A stretch of DNA of 63,841 nt from Acaudatibacter sp035532115 (GTDB lineage: Bacteria; Pseudomonadota; Alphaproteobacteria; Caulobacterales; Caulobacteraceae). The DNA is taken from assembly GCA_035532115.1 (NCBI GenBank), contig DATKRO010000059.1, positions 1-63,841 of the forward strand, written 5' to 3'. The translations under genes were made by a program, and so were the position numbers. Below are positions 51,635-61,292 of the stretch, piece by piece. Under the pieces are notes generated by a model. It was not told where the DNA came from and searched no databases. It worked only from the letters and a program-made list of their open reading frames with translations. Each line of letters opens with the position of its first letter. The stretch's first letter is position 1.

Positions 51635-53944
51635 GCGCGGGTGCATCGAGGCGGCGGCCCGCGACGCAGCTGGCCGGTCCGCCGCCCCGGGCGTCCATCG
51701 CTCCGGACCCGCCAGCCTCCTGGTCGCCGATCTGGGCCGGTCCAGCCGCGCGCCGGCGGACTCGGCGAGCCAGCGGGTGAACCCGGCGTGGAGGCGTTCC
51801 GCGCAGAAGTTCGAGCCGATCACGCCCAGGGCTCGCTCGCCCAGCACGATCCGCCGCGGCTCGTCGGCGAGGAGTTCGATCACCGCGGCGGCGAACGCTC
51901 GTGGAGAATCGGCGAGTGCCACGGCGTCGCGCGCTTCCTCCTCGATGCCTTGCAAGGTGACCGAGGTCGCCACGCACGCCTTGCCGTGGGCCATGGCCTC
52001 GATCAGCTTGATCTTCAATCCCGACCCGCTGATCAGCGGCGAGATCACCACGCCGGCGCCGGCGTAGAGTTGGTCCAGCCTGTCGACAAACCCCAGATAG
52101 CGCACGCCCTCGGCCGGGGGCAGTCTGGCGCGTGACACGCTGCCGGCCACCAGCAGCTCGACATCCGGCAGCGCCTCGCGGATGGCGGGCCAGGCCTGTT
52201 CGATCATCCAGGCCATGCCCTCGACATTGGCCTCGGCGTTGCTGCCGACGAAGAGAATCCTGCGCGAATCGCCAGGTTGCGGCGCATGCGCCGGGTCGGC
52301 CGCCTTGGGGATGACGAGCACGCAATGCTCCGGCAGCAGCCGCGCGATCTCCTCGGCTTCCGTCTTCTGGATGGCGATGATGGCGTCGGCTCGCCCGAGC
52401 AGCCGGGCCTCGTCGTCGCGCGAGAGCACCGGGGCGGTGGACGCCGGGGCGTCGGACTGCACCCGGCGATGGAAGAGATCGTGCATGATCACCGCCGTCC
52501 TCGCCCGGACGTCGAGGGCGTAGGGCAGGGCATCGGTCTGCCAGGCGTAGTCGGCGATCAGGAGCCCGGGCCGGCGACGGATGGAGCGCGCCACGTGCAG
52601 AGCGTCCTCGCCTCGCCACGGCGCCGCCGCTGAGAACGGCGCCGGCTCGGCCTTCAGCCAGGCGAACGGCAGCCCGATGGCCTGCAAGCCACGCGCCGCG
52701 ATCGCTCGCGCCGCGGCTAGCCACACGCGGGGGTCGCGTGCGAACACCAGCGTGCCGACGGGCGTCAATCCGCGCCAGCTGATCGAGGCGAACACCTGCA
52801 TCTCCGGCCTCAGGCGCAACACCGGCCAGCGCCCGACGACGCCGGGCGAGGGCTGCAGCAGGTGCGGCTCGAATCCGGCGCGGCGGACCGCCTCGGCCAG
52901 CTCCAGCAGATAGATCGAGCTGCCGTTGGTGCGCCCGACCAGGCGCTGGCGGGTGATGAACCAGACGTTCTGGCCGGCCGGCGGCGCGCGCCTCGCCGGG
53001 ACGAGGCGGCGGCGCCAGCGGCGGGCGGCGGCGAGCAGGGGCATGCGGAACAGCATCGCCGCCTGGGGGCGGCGCAAGGCGGCGCGCACGGCCGGGCCGG
53101 GACGCCCTGCCTTCAGGGCCTCGACCGCCTGCGTGAACACCCGGGCGGTCTCGATCGAGGCGCTGTATCGCCGCATCGCCCGGGCCAGCCGCGGCGACGG
53201 GTCCAGCCCGGCGCGATGGCCGGCGTCCGCGCGCGCCAGCTGGTCGAGGGCCGCAGCGCTCAGTCTGTGGGAGGTCGAGCCGCAATGCTTGCGGTAGAAG
53301 TAACCCGGCGAGGGGTCGATGCGGCATTTGAGGCCCGCCGTCAGCAAGCGCAGCAGCAGATCGCGGTCTTCGCCGATGGGCATGGCTTCGTCATAGCGCA
53401 CGCCCGAGGCGCGCCAGGGCGTCAGCCGGATCACCGGCTTCAGATATCCGAGGTTCGGCGCGCGCCCGAAGAGCCGGGTCTCCAGGAGGAACGCCTCGAG
53501 CGTGAGCCAGGTCGGGGCCCGCGAACGACCGCGCCCGAGAAGCCGACCGACCCTTGCGGGGTCGGCGTCGTCGAAGATCAGCTGGTCGTCGGCGACGATG
53601 TCGGCGCCGTCCTCCCGGGCGCGCGCCACGAGCTGGGCGAGGCGGCCCGGATGCATCAGGTCGTCGCCGTCGAGCACCGCCAGCCATTCTCCGCGCGCCA
53701 GATCCAGCGCCCGGTTGCGCGCCGCGCCGGGACCGTGGCGATGGCCGAGGCGCTCCACCCGCAGCCGCCCGTCGCGCCGCGCCATCCGCTCGGCCCGATC
53801 TGCGCTGTCGTCGTCAGAGCCGTCGTCGACGACGATGACCTCGAGTTCGCGCAGGTCCTGGCGCAACGCCGAGGCGATCGCGTCCTCGAGGAATCGCGCC
53901 CCGTTGAAGTTGGCGATCGCGACCGAGACGAGGGGAGCGCTCAC
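51581..53944 (-). CDS. Bifunctional glycosyltransferase (GT2-GT4 fusion)
   Basis: 787-aa protein with two glycosyltransferase modules. N-terminal GT2: SVAIANFNGARFLEDAIASA, VIVVDDGSDDDSAD and AVLDGDDLMHPGRL (DXD-type). C-terminal GT4: SRRILFVGSNAEANVEGMAW, LGFVDRLDQLYAGAGVVISP and SGSGLKIKLIEAMAHGKACV with the acceptor Glu. A helical bridge (about residues 270-370) joins them. GTG start overlaps the ATP-grasp stop by 4 bp. Probably adds two successive sugars to the polymer. The last ~60 residues are low complexity and overlap the convergent Cys-rich gene. Confidence 0.83.
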   Translation of the reverse strand: MSAPLVSVAIANFNGARFLEDAIASALRQDLRELEVIVVDDGSDDDSADRAERMARRDGRLRVERLGHRHGPGAARNRALDLARGEWLAVLDGDDLMHPGRLAQLVARAREDGADIVADDQLIFDDADPARVGRLLGRGRSRAPTWLTLEAFLLETRLFGRAPNLGYLKPVIRLTPWRASGVRYDEAMPIGEDRDLLLRLLTAGLKCRIDPSPGYFYRKHCGSTSHRLSAAALDQLARADAGHRAGLDPSPRLARAMRRYSASIETARVFTQAVEALKAGRPGPAVRAALRRPQAAMLFRMPLLAAARRWRRRLVPARRAPPAGQNVWFITRQRLVGRTNGSSIYLLELAEAVRRAGFEPHLLQPSPGVVGRWPVLRLRPEMQVFASISWRGLTPVGTLVFARDPRVWLAAARAIAARGLQAIGLPFAWLKAEPAPFSAAAPWRGEDALHVARSIRRRPGLLIADYAWQTDALPYALDVRARTAVIMHDLFHRRVQSDAPASTAPVLSRDDEARLLGRADAIIAIQKTEAEEIARLLPEHCVLVIPKAADPAHAPQPGDSRRILFVGSNAEANVEGMAWMIEQAWPAIREALPDVELLVAGSVSRARLPPAEGVRYLGFVDRLDQLYAGAGVVISPLISGSGLKIKLIEAMAHGKACVATSVTLQGIEEEARDAVALADSPRAFAAAVIELLADEPRRIVLGERALGVIGSNFCAERLHAGFTRWLAESAGARLDRPRSATRRLAGPERWTPGAADRPAASRAAASMHPRLVDHPADAAVEAHRSSR

Positions 53945-55146
53945 GCGACCGGCCCTGCGCTCGACTCGGCCCCGTCGTCGGCGCTGGCCAGGGTGCGCCG
54001 CTCTCGCTCCAGGCCCGCTTTCTCGCGCACGAAGGGCGCCGGATCCTCGAGCACGAACTTCAGCGCTTCCCAGGTGGCGCCGCGAAGCTTCCATGGCGTC
54101 GGCAGCGCCGCGAGCATTCCCTTGGGCCAGCGCAGACTTACCGATTTCGACAGGATCGCCGGCGGCGCCTGCCTGGGGCCGCCAAGGCCGAGCGCCAGGA
54201 AGTTGATGCCCGCCAGCATCGACATGTCCATCTTGTAGGAGACGCGCGGATTGCACTCCAGATAGAATACCCGGCCGCTCGCGTCGGTTCTCATGTCGAA
54301 ATTATAGACACCGCTGAGGCCCAGCCGACGCACCAGCTTGTCCAGTTCACGATAGACGCCGCGGTCGAAGTAGGTGGTGAAGACGCCGCGCCGATAGTGA
54401 TGCACGGAGAATGCTTCTATTCGCCCGGAGCTGCAGAAAAGGTTCGCAGCAATGTCGCCGCCTTCAATATATCGCTGAACCAATATCGGACGATAAAGGA
54501 GCTTGCGAGCAAGAACTCCTGGCGCCGAGGCGCCGATGCGCACGCAGCCAATGCCGCTGTCCATGCTGAGGGGCTTGGCGATCAGGGCGCCGCCCAGCCG
54601 CCCCTGCGCAAAGGCCTGCTCGATTTCGCCTGGCGTCTGAAACAGCCAGGTGTCGGGACAGAGAATGCCGGTCTCGTTGCAGAGTTCGGTGAACCGCCAC
54701 TTGTCGTTCAGGAGGTCGAATTGCGCCAGGCTGGGCATGGGAAAACACGCGGCGTCCACCAGCGCCTCGACGCAGATCAGGCTTCTGGTGGAAGGGGCGT
54801 CCGCCGCGATGACGAGATCGATCGAGTGGCGCCGGACCAGTTCGTTGATCTCGGCGGCCAGAGCGGCGTCGAAGCGTCCGTCGATCGCCCGGCTGCTCGC
54901 GGTGAAGCCTTCGCAGTATCGCGAATGCCGCAGGCCCTTCGATTGCCTCCCTCCGAGCACGCGGATCTGCGCTCCGGCCCGGGCGGCGCAGCGCAGCACC
55001 CGATAGGGGAGCTTGAAGAGGCTGGAGACCAGCAACACCTTGGGGGGCGCCGGCGCGGTCTCGCCGCGGCTGCGCAGTATTGGGCGCTGGCGCGGCGCGG
55101 CGCCCGCAAAGGCCGCCACCTTGGCGGACACGATCGAATCGTCCAC
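53941..55146 (-). CDS. ATP-grasp domain protein (carboxylate-amine ligase-like)
   Basis: 401-aa ATP-grasp protein. The pre-ATP-grasp fold begins PKVLLVSSLFKLPYRVLRCA. The central domain has LNDKWRFTELCNETGI, ALIAKPLSMDSGIG (ATP-binding Lys), PILVQRYIEGGDIAANLF and metal ligands in GRVFYLECNPRVSYK. Such ligases join a carboxylate to an amine or thiol through an acylphosphate. In a polysaccharide operon it may attach an amino acid to a uronic acid, which is inference. GTG start 6 bp after the flavoprotein stop. Overlaps the GT fusion start. Confidence 0.85.
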   Translation of the reverse strand: MDDSIVSAKVAAFAGAAPRQRPILRSRGETAPAPPKVLLVSSLFKLPYRVLRCAARAGAQIRVLGGRQSKGLRHSRYCEGFTASSRAIDGRFDAALAAEINELVRRHSIDLVIAADAPSTRSLICVEALVDAACFPMPSLAQFDLLNDKWRFTELCNETGILCPDTWLFQTPGEIEQAFAQGRLGGALIAKPLSMDSGIGCVRIGASAPGVLARKLLYRPILVQRYIEGGDIAANLFCSSGRIEAFSVHHYRRGVFTTYFDRGVYRELDKLVRRLGLSGVYNFDMRTDASGRVFYLECNPRVSYKMDMSMLAGINFLALGLGGPRQAPPAILSKSVSLRWPKGMLAALPTPWKLRGATWEALKFVLEDPAPFVREKAGLERERRTLASADDGAESSAGPVA

Positions 55147-55152
55147 CTGGCG

Positions 55153-56406
55153 TCACCCCCTCGACGCGGCGAGCATCTGTTCGCCACGAACCGGGTCGCT
55201 CTGGTGCGACCGCTCGGCGGCGAAGCGGCGAGCCAGCCGTCTCGACGGATGATAGGCGCCGAAGACGAAGCGGCTCACCGGCCCGAAGCTGTCGGCCGCC
55301 GCCGGGCCGATGACATGCAGGCCCGGGACCGTGGTTTCGTAGTCCCTGGAGAGGACCGGAGCGCCGCGGACGGCGCGGATCGCACGCACGAGCTCAGGCC
55401 CGAGAAAGCCCAGTCGCGCCAGATCGATCCGGTAGCCCGTCGCCGCGATGACGTGATCGGCCTCGCGCACGGTTTCGGCGGCGTCGGGCTCGCCAAGTCG
55501 CAGCCGCACACGGCCGCCGTGCAGTTCGGCGCCGCGCAGTTCGCATCCGAGCCGCACCGTCGCCGCCTGCAGCCGTTGCTTCATCCGCGCCGCGCCAAGC
55601 GGGCCGAGCGTCGTGGCGACGACGCGGCGGCGCAGGCGCCCCGGCAGCGTGCGGAACAGTCCCGGTGCGTTCGCATACGCCCAGAGCACCCAGCCCGATC
55701 CGATGCCCGAGTCCGGGCGCGCCAGCTGCCGCCACCATGGCCGCTCAGGCCCGGGCGGCGGGGCGAACCGCAGACGAGGCGCGCGCGCCACCATGGTCGC
55801 CGACGCGCCCGCTTCTTGCAGCAGGGCGGTGAGGTCGATCGCCGACGCGCCGGACCCGACGACCACCACCTCGCGGCCGGCGAACCGGTCCAAAGGTCCG
55901 TGATCGCCGCTGTGGCTCATCGCCTCGGGCGGCAGATCCGCAAGCGCCGGGGCCACGTGCTTGAACGGATGGACGCCGATCGCAAGGACGACGCGCTTGG
56001 CATCCACCACTTCGCCGTCGTCGAACGTCGCCCGCAGGCCCACCGCGATCGACCTCAGATCGACGAGCGTCTTGGCCGCAAGCTCGGGAGCGAACCGCTG
56101 CTGGAAGTCTTCGCCGTATTCGACGAAGGTCGAGAGCGGAACGGCGATCCTGGACGGATGGTGCGGCAAGCCCCGGGAATTGTAGAACTTCTCCAAGGTG
56201 AGAGCGCCCTCCGGATCGTAGATCGTCGACGACCAGGGGTAGGACTTCAGCAGCATCCCGGCCGGCATGCCGCGCCGCCACGGGGCCATCGTCTCTCCGA
56301 AGATCCGGAAGCCGACCCCGGCTGCTCGCAGATGCGCGGCGAGGGAAAGTCCATAGGGTCCAGCCCCGACGATCGCTACGTTGATCAAGATATTGGCCTC
56401 ACGCAA
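55153..56406 (-). CDS. FAD/NAD(P)-dependent oxidoreductase (flavin monooxygenase-like)
   Basis: 417-aa two-dinucleotide-fold flavoprotein: FAD motif VAIVGAGPYGLSLAAHLRAA at the N-terminus, NADP motif VVVVGSGASAIDLTALLQEA at about residue 170, and VIAATGYRIDLARLGF near 335. It resembles FMO/lysine-N-oxygenase-like proteins. In this operon it could oxidise a sugar amine or acyl group. Start uncertain (TTG at 56406, or a TTG 18 bases in). It is first in the operon with ATP-grasp and GT fusion, with a 363-bp gap before it. Confidence 0.82.
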   Translation of the reverse strand: MREANILINVAIVGAGPYGLSLAAHLRAAGVGFRIFGETMAPWRRGMPAGMLLKSYPWSSTIYDPEGALTLEKFYNSRGLPHHPSRIAVPLSTFVEYGEDFQQRFAPELAAKTLVDLRSIAVGLRATFDDGEVVDAKRVVLAIGVHPFKHVAPALADLPPEAMSHSGDHGPLDRFAGREVVVVGSGASAIDLTALLQEAGASATMVARAPRLRFAPPPGPERPWWRQLARPDSGIGSGWVLWAYANAPGLFRTLPGRLRRRVVATTLGPLGAARMKQRLQAATVRLGCELRGAELHGGRVRLRLGEPDAAETVREADHVIAATGYRIDLARLGFLGPELVRAIRAVRGAPVLSRDYETTVPGLHVIGPAAADSFGPVSRFVFGAYHPSRRLARRFAAERSHQSDPVRGEQMLAASRG

Positions 56407-56769
56407 TTCACCATCCGCGGCGCAGAGGCGCGCAGGAACGCCGAGCCTCGAGACCCGCGCCGCCGCCAGCCAGTCATCCCGATCGGCCGGGCGCGGGCGC
56501 TACGCCCAGCCTCCCGCCCAGCCCGGAACCCGGCTCGCGATCCGCTGGCGCTGTCTTGCACGGACGCCCTGCCTCCTCCTTAGCCGCTGAAGTCGGAGGC
56601 GGCCGATTTCGTTCCCAGAAAACGGGGCTGTCGAACGAGGAGCCTGCGTCCCGTGACTTTTTCGACCCGCGCCGTCAGTGCGGGGGCGAGCGCGCGCGCA
56701 GATGGGGGCGCCCCCACCCGGCGCCGGTAGCCGCCCCGCGCACGCGCGAGTATGGGCGGGGTTCGACGT
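56407..56769. other. Gap between two polysaccharide operons
   Basis: No gene is supported here. It should hold the promoter of the flavoprotein operon and the end of the acyltransferase operon. A perfect 14-bp palindrome, tgggggcgccccca (56703-56716), might be part of a terminator hairpin, but no clear T-run follows it on the minus strand. A ctttttcga spot at 56671-56679 is the only T-rich place. Confidence 0.5.
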
Positions 56770-58878
56770 TTAGTGGGCCTTGCGGCGCCTCAGGCCTGTC
56801 GCAGCGATCTTCAGCGGATGACTCGCATCCCGGCCAAAAACCTGTTCGCCTTCGCCGCGTCGATCGGCGGCGCGTGTCAGTTCGGGGCGCTCGAGGAGGG
56901 GGAAATAGCTGGCGACGGCCTGGACGCTGCCGGGGACGGAGAAATGCCCCTCGTCGGCGTAGAGCAGGCGGCCATCGGCCCGGTAGGGGCAGACGTCCGC
57001 GGTGCAGAGGTGGGCCAGGGGATCGATGAAGCGGTCGCGGCCCACCACCGCGGCGAGCCGCCGGTTGAGGTCCGGCGCGAAACTGATCGGCCATGCGCCC
57101 GAGGCCCGATCGGCGCCCTGCCTCAGGGCGATGATGTGAACGTCGGCGGTGAACATCGGGCTCTGGCCGATGACGTAGACGGTGACGCCCAGCCGGGCGA
57201 GCGCGTCGAGGGTGCTGTCGAGCTCTCCCAGGCCGCGCCGCTGCAGGTCCACCCAGCGCGCCGCGAGCACCACGGCGCCGATATGGTTGCGCCTGATGAT
57301 CGAGATGGCGTTCTGGTTGAAGCGCTGGCAGTTCGGACGGTTGTAGGCCGAATAGGACAGCACCGGCGGGCAGCCGGCGGCGGTGTACTGGATGATCGTA
57401 TAGGGGATCGCCGACGCGAGGGTCTCGATGCCGGCGACGTAATGGGCGGCGTAGGAGTCGCCCCACAGCAGCACTCGGCCGCCGCCGCCATGGGTGATGG
57501 TGCAGGCCGCGGCGTTCCACGAACGCAGGTGCGGGTTGTTGCCGAGGAAGCAGACGTTGTCGCGCCCGAGGCTGCTCGGCTGCTGGCTCTCGCGCTCGAC
57601 CGAGCGCGGAAAGCGCCCCGGCAGCCCCTGGGTCGCGACCCCGGCGAGGCCCACGCCCGCGGCCAGGGCCATCGCCGCGGCGCCGCCGCCGAGCCAGGCC
57701 CAGCGCGGCAGCCGCAGGTTCCGGTTCCGGAACGGCTGCTCCACGAAGCGCCAGGAGAGCGTGGCGAGGACGAGGCTGGCGGCGAGGATCCAGCCGGCGT
57801 CCGCCGCCACCGGGGCGCGAAGGTCGCAATAGGTCACGAACGAGACGATCGGCCAGTGGACCAGGTAGAGCGAATAGGAGATCAGGCCGACCGCGACCAG
57901 CGGCGGCAGGGAGAGGAGACGCGTCACCCACGACCCGGCCCCCGACCCCAGGTAGATGAGCAGCGCCGCGCCCGCGCACGGCGGCACGGCCGCCAGCCCC
58001 GGGAACGGCGTGGCGGAGGTATAGAAGAACACCGGCCAGGCGAGCAGCGCCAGTCCGCCCACGGCCAGCAGCTCTCGCAGCCACCTCCACCTCAGTTGCG
58101 GCGGAGGCCGCAGCGCCAGCACGGCGCCGAGAAGCAGCTCCCAGGCTCGCATCGGCAGAAGGAAGAAGTTCGCGGTCGGGCCGATGTCCGTGGCCCAGAT
58201 GCTGAGCCCCAGCGAGGCCAGGGCAGCGGGCGCGAGCACGAGCAGCCAGCGTTTGCGCGCGTACCGATGGATCGCGAAGAGGGTGAGCGGAGCGAAGATA
58301 TAGAACTGCTCCTCGATGGCGAGCGACCAGGTGTGCAGCAACGGCCGCAGATTGGCGCCATTGGCGAAGTAGCCGGAATTCTTCCAGAAGTAGAAATTGG
58401 AGGTGAACGTCGCCGCCCCGATCAGGCTTCGGGAATAGTCGACGAGGTATGACGGCAGGAAGAGCACGGCCGAGGCGACCGATGTCGCCATCATGACCAC
58501 GAAGAGGGCGGGGAATATCCGCCTGACGCGGCGTTCGTAGAACCCGGTGACCGAGAACTGGCCCTTCTGCAGGTCGGCGACGAGGCTGCGGGAAATGACG
58601 TACCCTGAGATGACGAAGAAGATGTCCACGCCGACGAAGCCGCCGGGGGTCACGCCGAGGCCGATGTGGTAGAGCACCACCGAGAGCACCGCGATGGCGC
58701 GCAGCCCGTCGATGTCGGGCCGGTAGGCGCCGCGGTGTGCGGTCGAGGCCGGCGCCGCCGTCCTCGCGCGCCAAAGGGCGCCGACCCTGGCGAAGAGGCG
58801 CTCGGGCGATGCGGCGCGCCAGGCGCCTCGCCCGGCCAGCGGCTGCGAACGCCGCGCGGGGGTCGGGCCGACGCTCAT
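56770..58878 (-). CDS. OafA/YrhL-type acyltransferase with C-terminal SGNH domain
   Basis: 702-aa inner-membrane acyltransferase-3 protein. The N-terminal AT3 domain (about residues 50-390, ten or so helices) starts RPDIDGLRAIAVLSVVLYH, with FVGVDIFFVISGYVI and FYERRVRRIFPAL. The periplasmic SGNH domain has GGRVLLWGDSYAAHYVAG (nucleophile Ser) and DEGHFSVPGS (catalytic Asp/His). It O-acetylates surface polysaccharide. ATG overlaps the GT2 stop by 4 bp, last gene of the triplet GT4-GT2-acyltransferase. Confidence 0.92.
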   Translation of the reverse strand: MSVGPTPARRSQPLAGRGAWRAASPERLFARVGALWRARTAAPASTAHRGAYRPDIDGLRAIAVLSVVLYHIGLGVTPGGFVGVDIFFVISGYVISRSLVADLQKGQFSVTGFYERRVRRIFPALFVVMMATSVASAVLFLPSYLVDYSRSLIGAATFTSNFYFWKNSGYFANGANLRPLLHTWSLAIEEQFYIFAPLTLFAIHRYARKRWLLVLAPAALASLGLSIWATDIGPTANFFLLPMRAWELLLGAVLALRPPPQLRWRWLRELLAVGGLALLAWPVFFYTSATPFPGLAAVPPCAGAALLIYLGSGAGSWVTRLLSLPPLVAVGLISYSLYLVHWPIVSFVTYCDLRAPVAADAGWILAASLVLATLSWRFVEQPFRNRNLRLPRWAWLGGGAAAMALAAGVGLAGVATQGLPGRFPRSVERESQQPSSLGRDNVCFLGNNPHLRSWNAAACTITHGGGGRVLLWGDSYAAHYVAGIETLASAIPYTIIQYTAAGCPPVLSYSAYNRPNCQRFNQNAISIIRRNHIGAVVLAARWVDLQRRGLGELDSTLDALARLGVTVYVIGQSPMFTADVHIIALRQGADRASGAWPISFAPDLNRRLAAVVGRDRFIDPLAHLCTADVCPYRADGRLLYADEGHFSVPGSVQAVASYFPLLERPELTRAADRRGEGEQVFGRDASHPLKIAATGLRRRKAH

Positions 58879-59903
58879 CTGCGGTACGCCAGCGGCTGGG
58901 GCGCCGCCGCCGCTGGCCGGGCGCGCCAGCTGGTCGCGGTCTCGGTCCAGAAGCCGAACGACCATCCGGCGTGCATGATCATGGCGGCAGGGCCGCACAG
59001 CAGGGCGCAGCGGCTGCGCCGCGCCAGCGCCAGCGCTAGGCCCATGCCGCAGCAGACGATGGCCCAGGCCGCGGCCGGCGCCGCCGCGGCCGGCCATGCA
59101 GGCGCCGCCGCGAGCAGGGCGAGGGCGGGAGCGACGAGCGCCGGCGCTAGCTGTCGCGGGGCCGGACGCTGGCGGTGCAGCCACAGCGTTCGGGCGCGGC
59201 CGCGGCCATAGCGGAAGTACTGCGCCAGCAGCGCCCGTGGCCGCTCGCGCGGGAAGTAGCCGATCTGCACGGCGCGGGTGAGCCAGATGCGGCCGCCGCC
59301 GCGCCGCAGCCTTGCGTCGAACTCGGCGTCCTCGTTGTGGGTGAAGCTCTCGTCGTATCCGCCCAGGCTGCAGAACCGGGCCATGTCGAATAGAGCATGG
59401 TGCCCATGCTCGACGAAGCCGGCCTTGCCCGGCCGGCGATGCGCCGCGCCGCCGGCGCCGAGCCATGAGTTCTGCGCCTGCGCCACGGCCCGCTGGAAGC
59501 AGCTGCGTCCCTTGGCGCGCATGGAGACGACGACGCTGTCCGCCCCGGCGCCGCGCGCCTCGCCGATCAGCGTCGTGACGAAGCCGGGGGGATACTCGGC
59601 GTGCGCATCGACCCGGACCAGCCAGCCTCGATCCGTCCCGAAGAGCGCCGCGGCCAGGTTCACCGCCGCGGACTGCAGGCGCCGGGGATTGTGCACGAGC
59701 CGCACGCGCCGGTCGCGCGCCGCGATGCGCTCCACGAGTTCGACGGTCCCATCGACGCTGCCGCCGTCCACCACGACCACCAGCGGGTCGATCCAATCGG
59801 GATCCTCGAGGATGGTCTCGACGACGCGGCCGACGTGCGCACGCTCGTTCAGGCAGGGAACCACGACCATGGCCGCTGCGCCCGAAGGCGTTGATTCGCG
59901 CAT
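58875..59903 (-). CDS. GT2 family glycosyltransferase (ExoA-like)
   Basis: 342-aa glycosyltransferase with a C-terminal membrane region. Motifs: MVVVPCLNERAHVGRVVETI, VVVVDGGSVDGTVELVE (first Asp), LVRVDAHAEYPPGF (DxD-like VDAHA), and ESFTHNEDAEFDARLR (ED base). The tail has two or three hydrophobic helices. It resembles ExoA of succinoglycan synthesis, which adds a glucose to the lipid-linked chain. Its ATG overlaps the previous gene's tga by one base. Confidence 0.87.
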   Translation of the reverse strand: MRESTPSGAAAMVVVPCLNERAHVGRVVETILEDPDWIDPLVVVVDGGSVDGTVELVERIAARDRRVRLVHNPRRLQSAAVNLAAALFGTDRGWLVRVDAHAEYPPGFVTTLIGEARGAGADSVVVSMRAKGRSCFQRAVAQAQNSWLGAGGAAHRRPGKAGFVEHGHHALFDMARFCSLGGYDESFTHNEDAEFDARLRRGGGRIWLTRAVQIGYFPRERPRALLAQYFRYGRGRARTLWLHRQRPAPRQLAPALVAPALALLAAAPAWPAAAAPAAAWAIVCCGMGLALALARRSRCALLCGPAAMIMHAGWSFGFWTETATSWRARPAAAAPQPLAYRR

Positions 59904-61033
59904 CAGGCCGCGCCGGCCAGGGCCTGGAGCAGCTCGCGGCCGTCGCGGCGTCCGGCGGCGAACCAGGCGCGGGGCGCGCGCCGGCTCCGCTCTTCCAGGG
60001 CGCGGTAGCGTTCGGCGTCGAGGCTTTCGAGGAACGGCGCCAGCTCCTCGGCCGGCTCGCGCATCACCACGCCCAGCCCGCGCGCCTCGAGCCAGTCGCC
60101 GGTCTCCGAGCCTCGCAGCGCGATCGGCGTCGCGGCGTGCAGGCCGCCTTCATAGATGCGATTGGGCAGCAGCCACGCCGAGTTTCCACCTTCCTCGAAG
60201 TAGTCGATGGCCCAGGCGAAATGCGCCTGGCGGTAGAGGCCCGCGAGCTGGTCGGGGGCGTAGCTGCCGATGAAGCTGATGCCGGGCGAGGCGGCGACGA
60301 CGGCCTCGAAATCCGGAAGTTCGCGGGCCGATGGCCGCCCGGCGATCATGATCTCGACCAGGCCCGGTCGGGCCTCGGCGAGCCGGCGCAGCAGATCGAG
60401 GCTCTTGTGGCAGCGCAACATGCCGAACCAGGCGATGCGCCAGGGCGGGCCGGGAACGCGAGCCGGCGCGCCCGCGCCCGGGCTGGGCCGCAGTTCGAGC
60501 ACCTTGTTCTCGACCAGCAGGGTCGCAGGCCCGCGGCGGCTCAGCTTCTGCCTGGGCTCGAAATAGGCTCGCAGGAACGCCGGCGAACTCACGATCAGCA
60601 ACTGCGAACGGCGCAGCATGGCGCGCTCGACGAGCCGAAGCGCCCGGCCCGTCCAGCGTTGCGAGAGCATCAGCCTGTGGATGTCGATGCACTCATACGC
60701 CAGCCGCGACTGCGGCGCATGCAGCGCCCGCGCCACGGCGGCGATGACGATCATTTCCAGATTGCGCGCCAGAATGACGTCCGGGCGGCCGAGGTGGCCG
60801 GCCAGGGCGGGCGCCCGCAGCAGCTGGCGTGCGACGCTGAGGGCGCGGCGCCGGAAGCCGCCGTCGTGGGTCAGCCCCAGTTCGATCGACGGCGCGCCGT
60901 CGAAGGCGCAGGGCGTGCGTCCCTGGCGACGAAAGCCGATCACCCGAACCTCGGCGCCGGCGTCCTGCAGCATGCGCACGCGTCTGGCTACGCCGGTGTC
61001 GGACAGGTCGTGAACGAAATAGGCGACAAGCAT
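59903..61033 (-). CDS. GT4 family glycosyltransferase (ExoL-like)
   Basis: 376-aa GT-B glycosyltransferase. N-terminal MLVAYFVHDLSDTGVARRVR and MLQDAGAEVRVIGF, middle PDVILARNLEMIVIA and AYECIDIHRLML, C-terminal GGNSAWLLPNRIYEGGLHAA with the donor-binding Glu. Similar in layout to ExoL/WcaC-like proteins. First gene of the three-gene minus-strand operon. The start ATG at 61033 faces the ExoY-like gene across 259 bp. Confidence 0.86.
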   Translation of the reverse strand: MLVAYFVHDLSDTGVARRVRMLQDAGAEVRVIGFRRQGRTPCAFDGAPSIELGLTHDGGFRRRALSVARQLLRAPALAGHLGRPDVILARNLEMIVIAAVARALHAPQSRLAYECIDIHRLMLSQRWTGRALRLVERAMLRRSQLLIVSSPAFLRAYFEPRQKLSRRGPATLLVENKVLELRPSPGAGAPARVPGPPWRIAWFGMLRCHKSLDLLRRLAEARPGLVEIMIAGRPSARELPDFEAVVAASPGISFIGSYAPDQLAGLYRQAHFAWAIDYFEEGGNSAWLLPNRIYEGGLHAATPIALRGSETGDWLEARGLGVVMREPAEELAPFLESLDAERYRALEERSRRAPRAWFAAGRRDGRELLQALAGAA

Positions 61034-61292
61034 TCACGCCCAGCCCAGATTGATGGCCTCTGGGGCGGGAAACTCGCATCGCCGCGATTTGGTGCGGGCC
61101 GGCAGCGATTTTTTCCGCGAAGCCGCCGGCCCGCGGCGCCGGCGCCACGGCCGCCCGCACGCCGCTGCGGCGGGTCCGCTTGGCCACGGGGCGAGTATTT
61201 ATCTCCGGCGATACAGTGAAGTTGGAACCCGGGCGCCCATGGTCCGGTTTGAGCGCCGGATCGGATCGCACAACAGGCCTGAATTACATCAT

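Noticed and set aside
56703..56716. GC palindrome as an intrinsic terminator
   Set aside because: No T-run follows on the minus strand, where the upstream operon ends.
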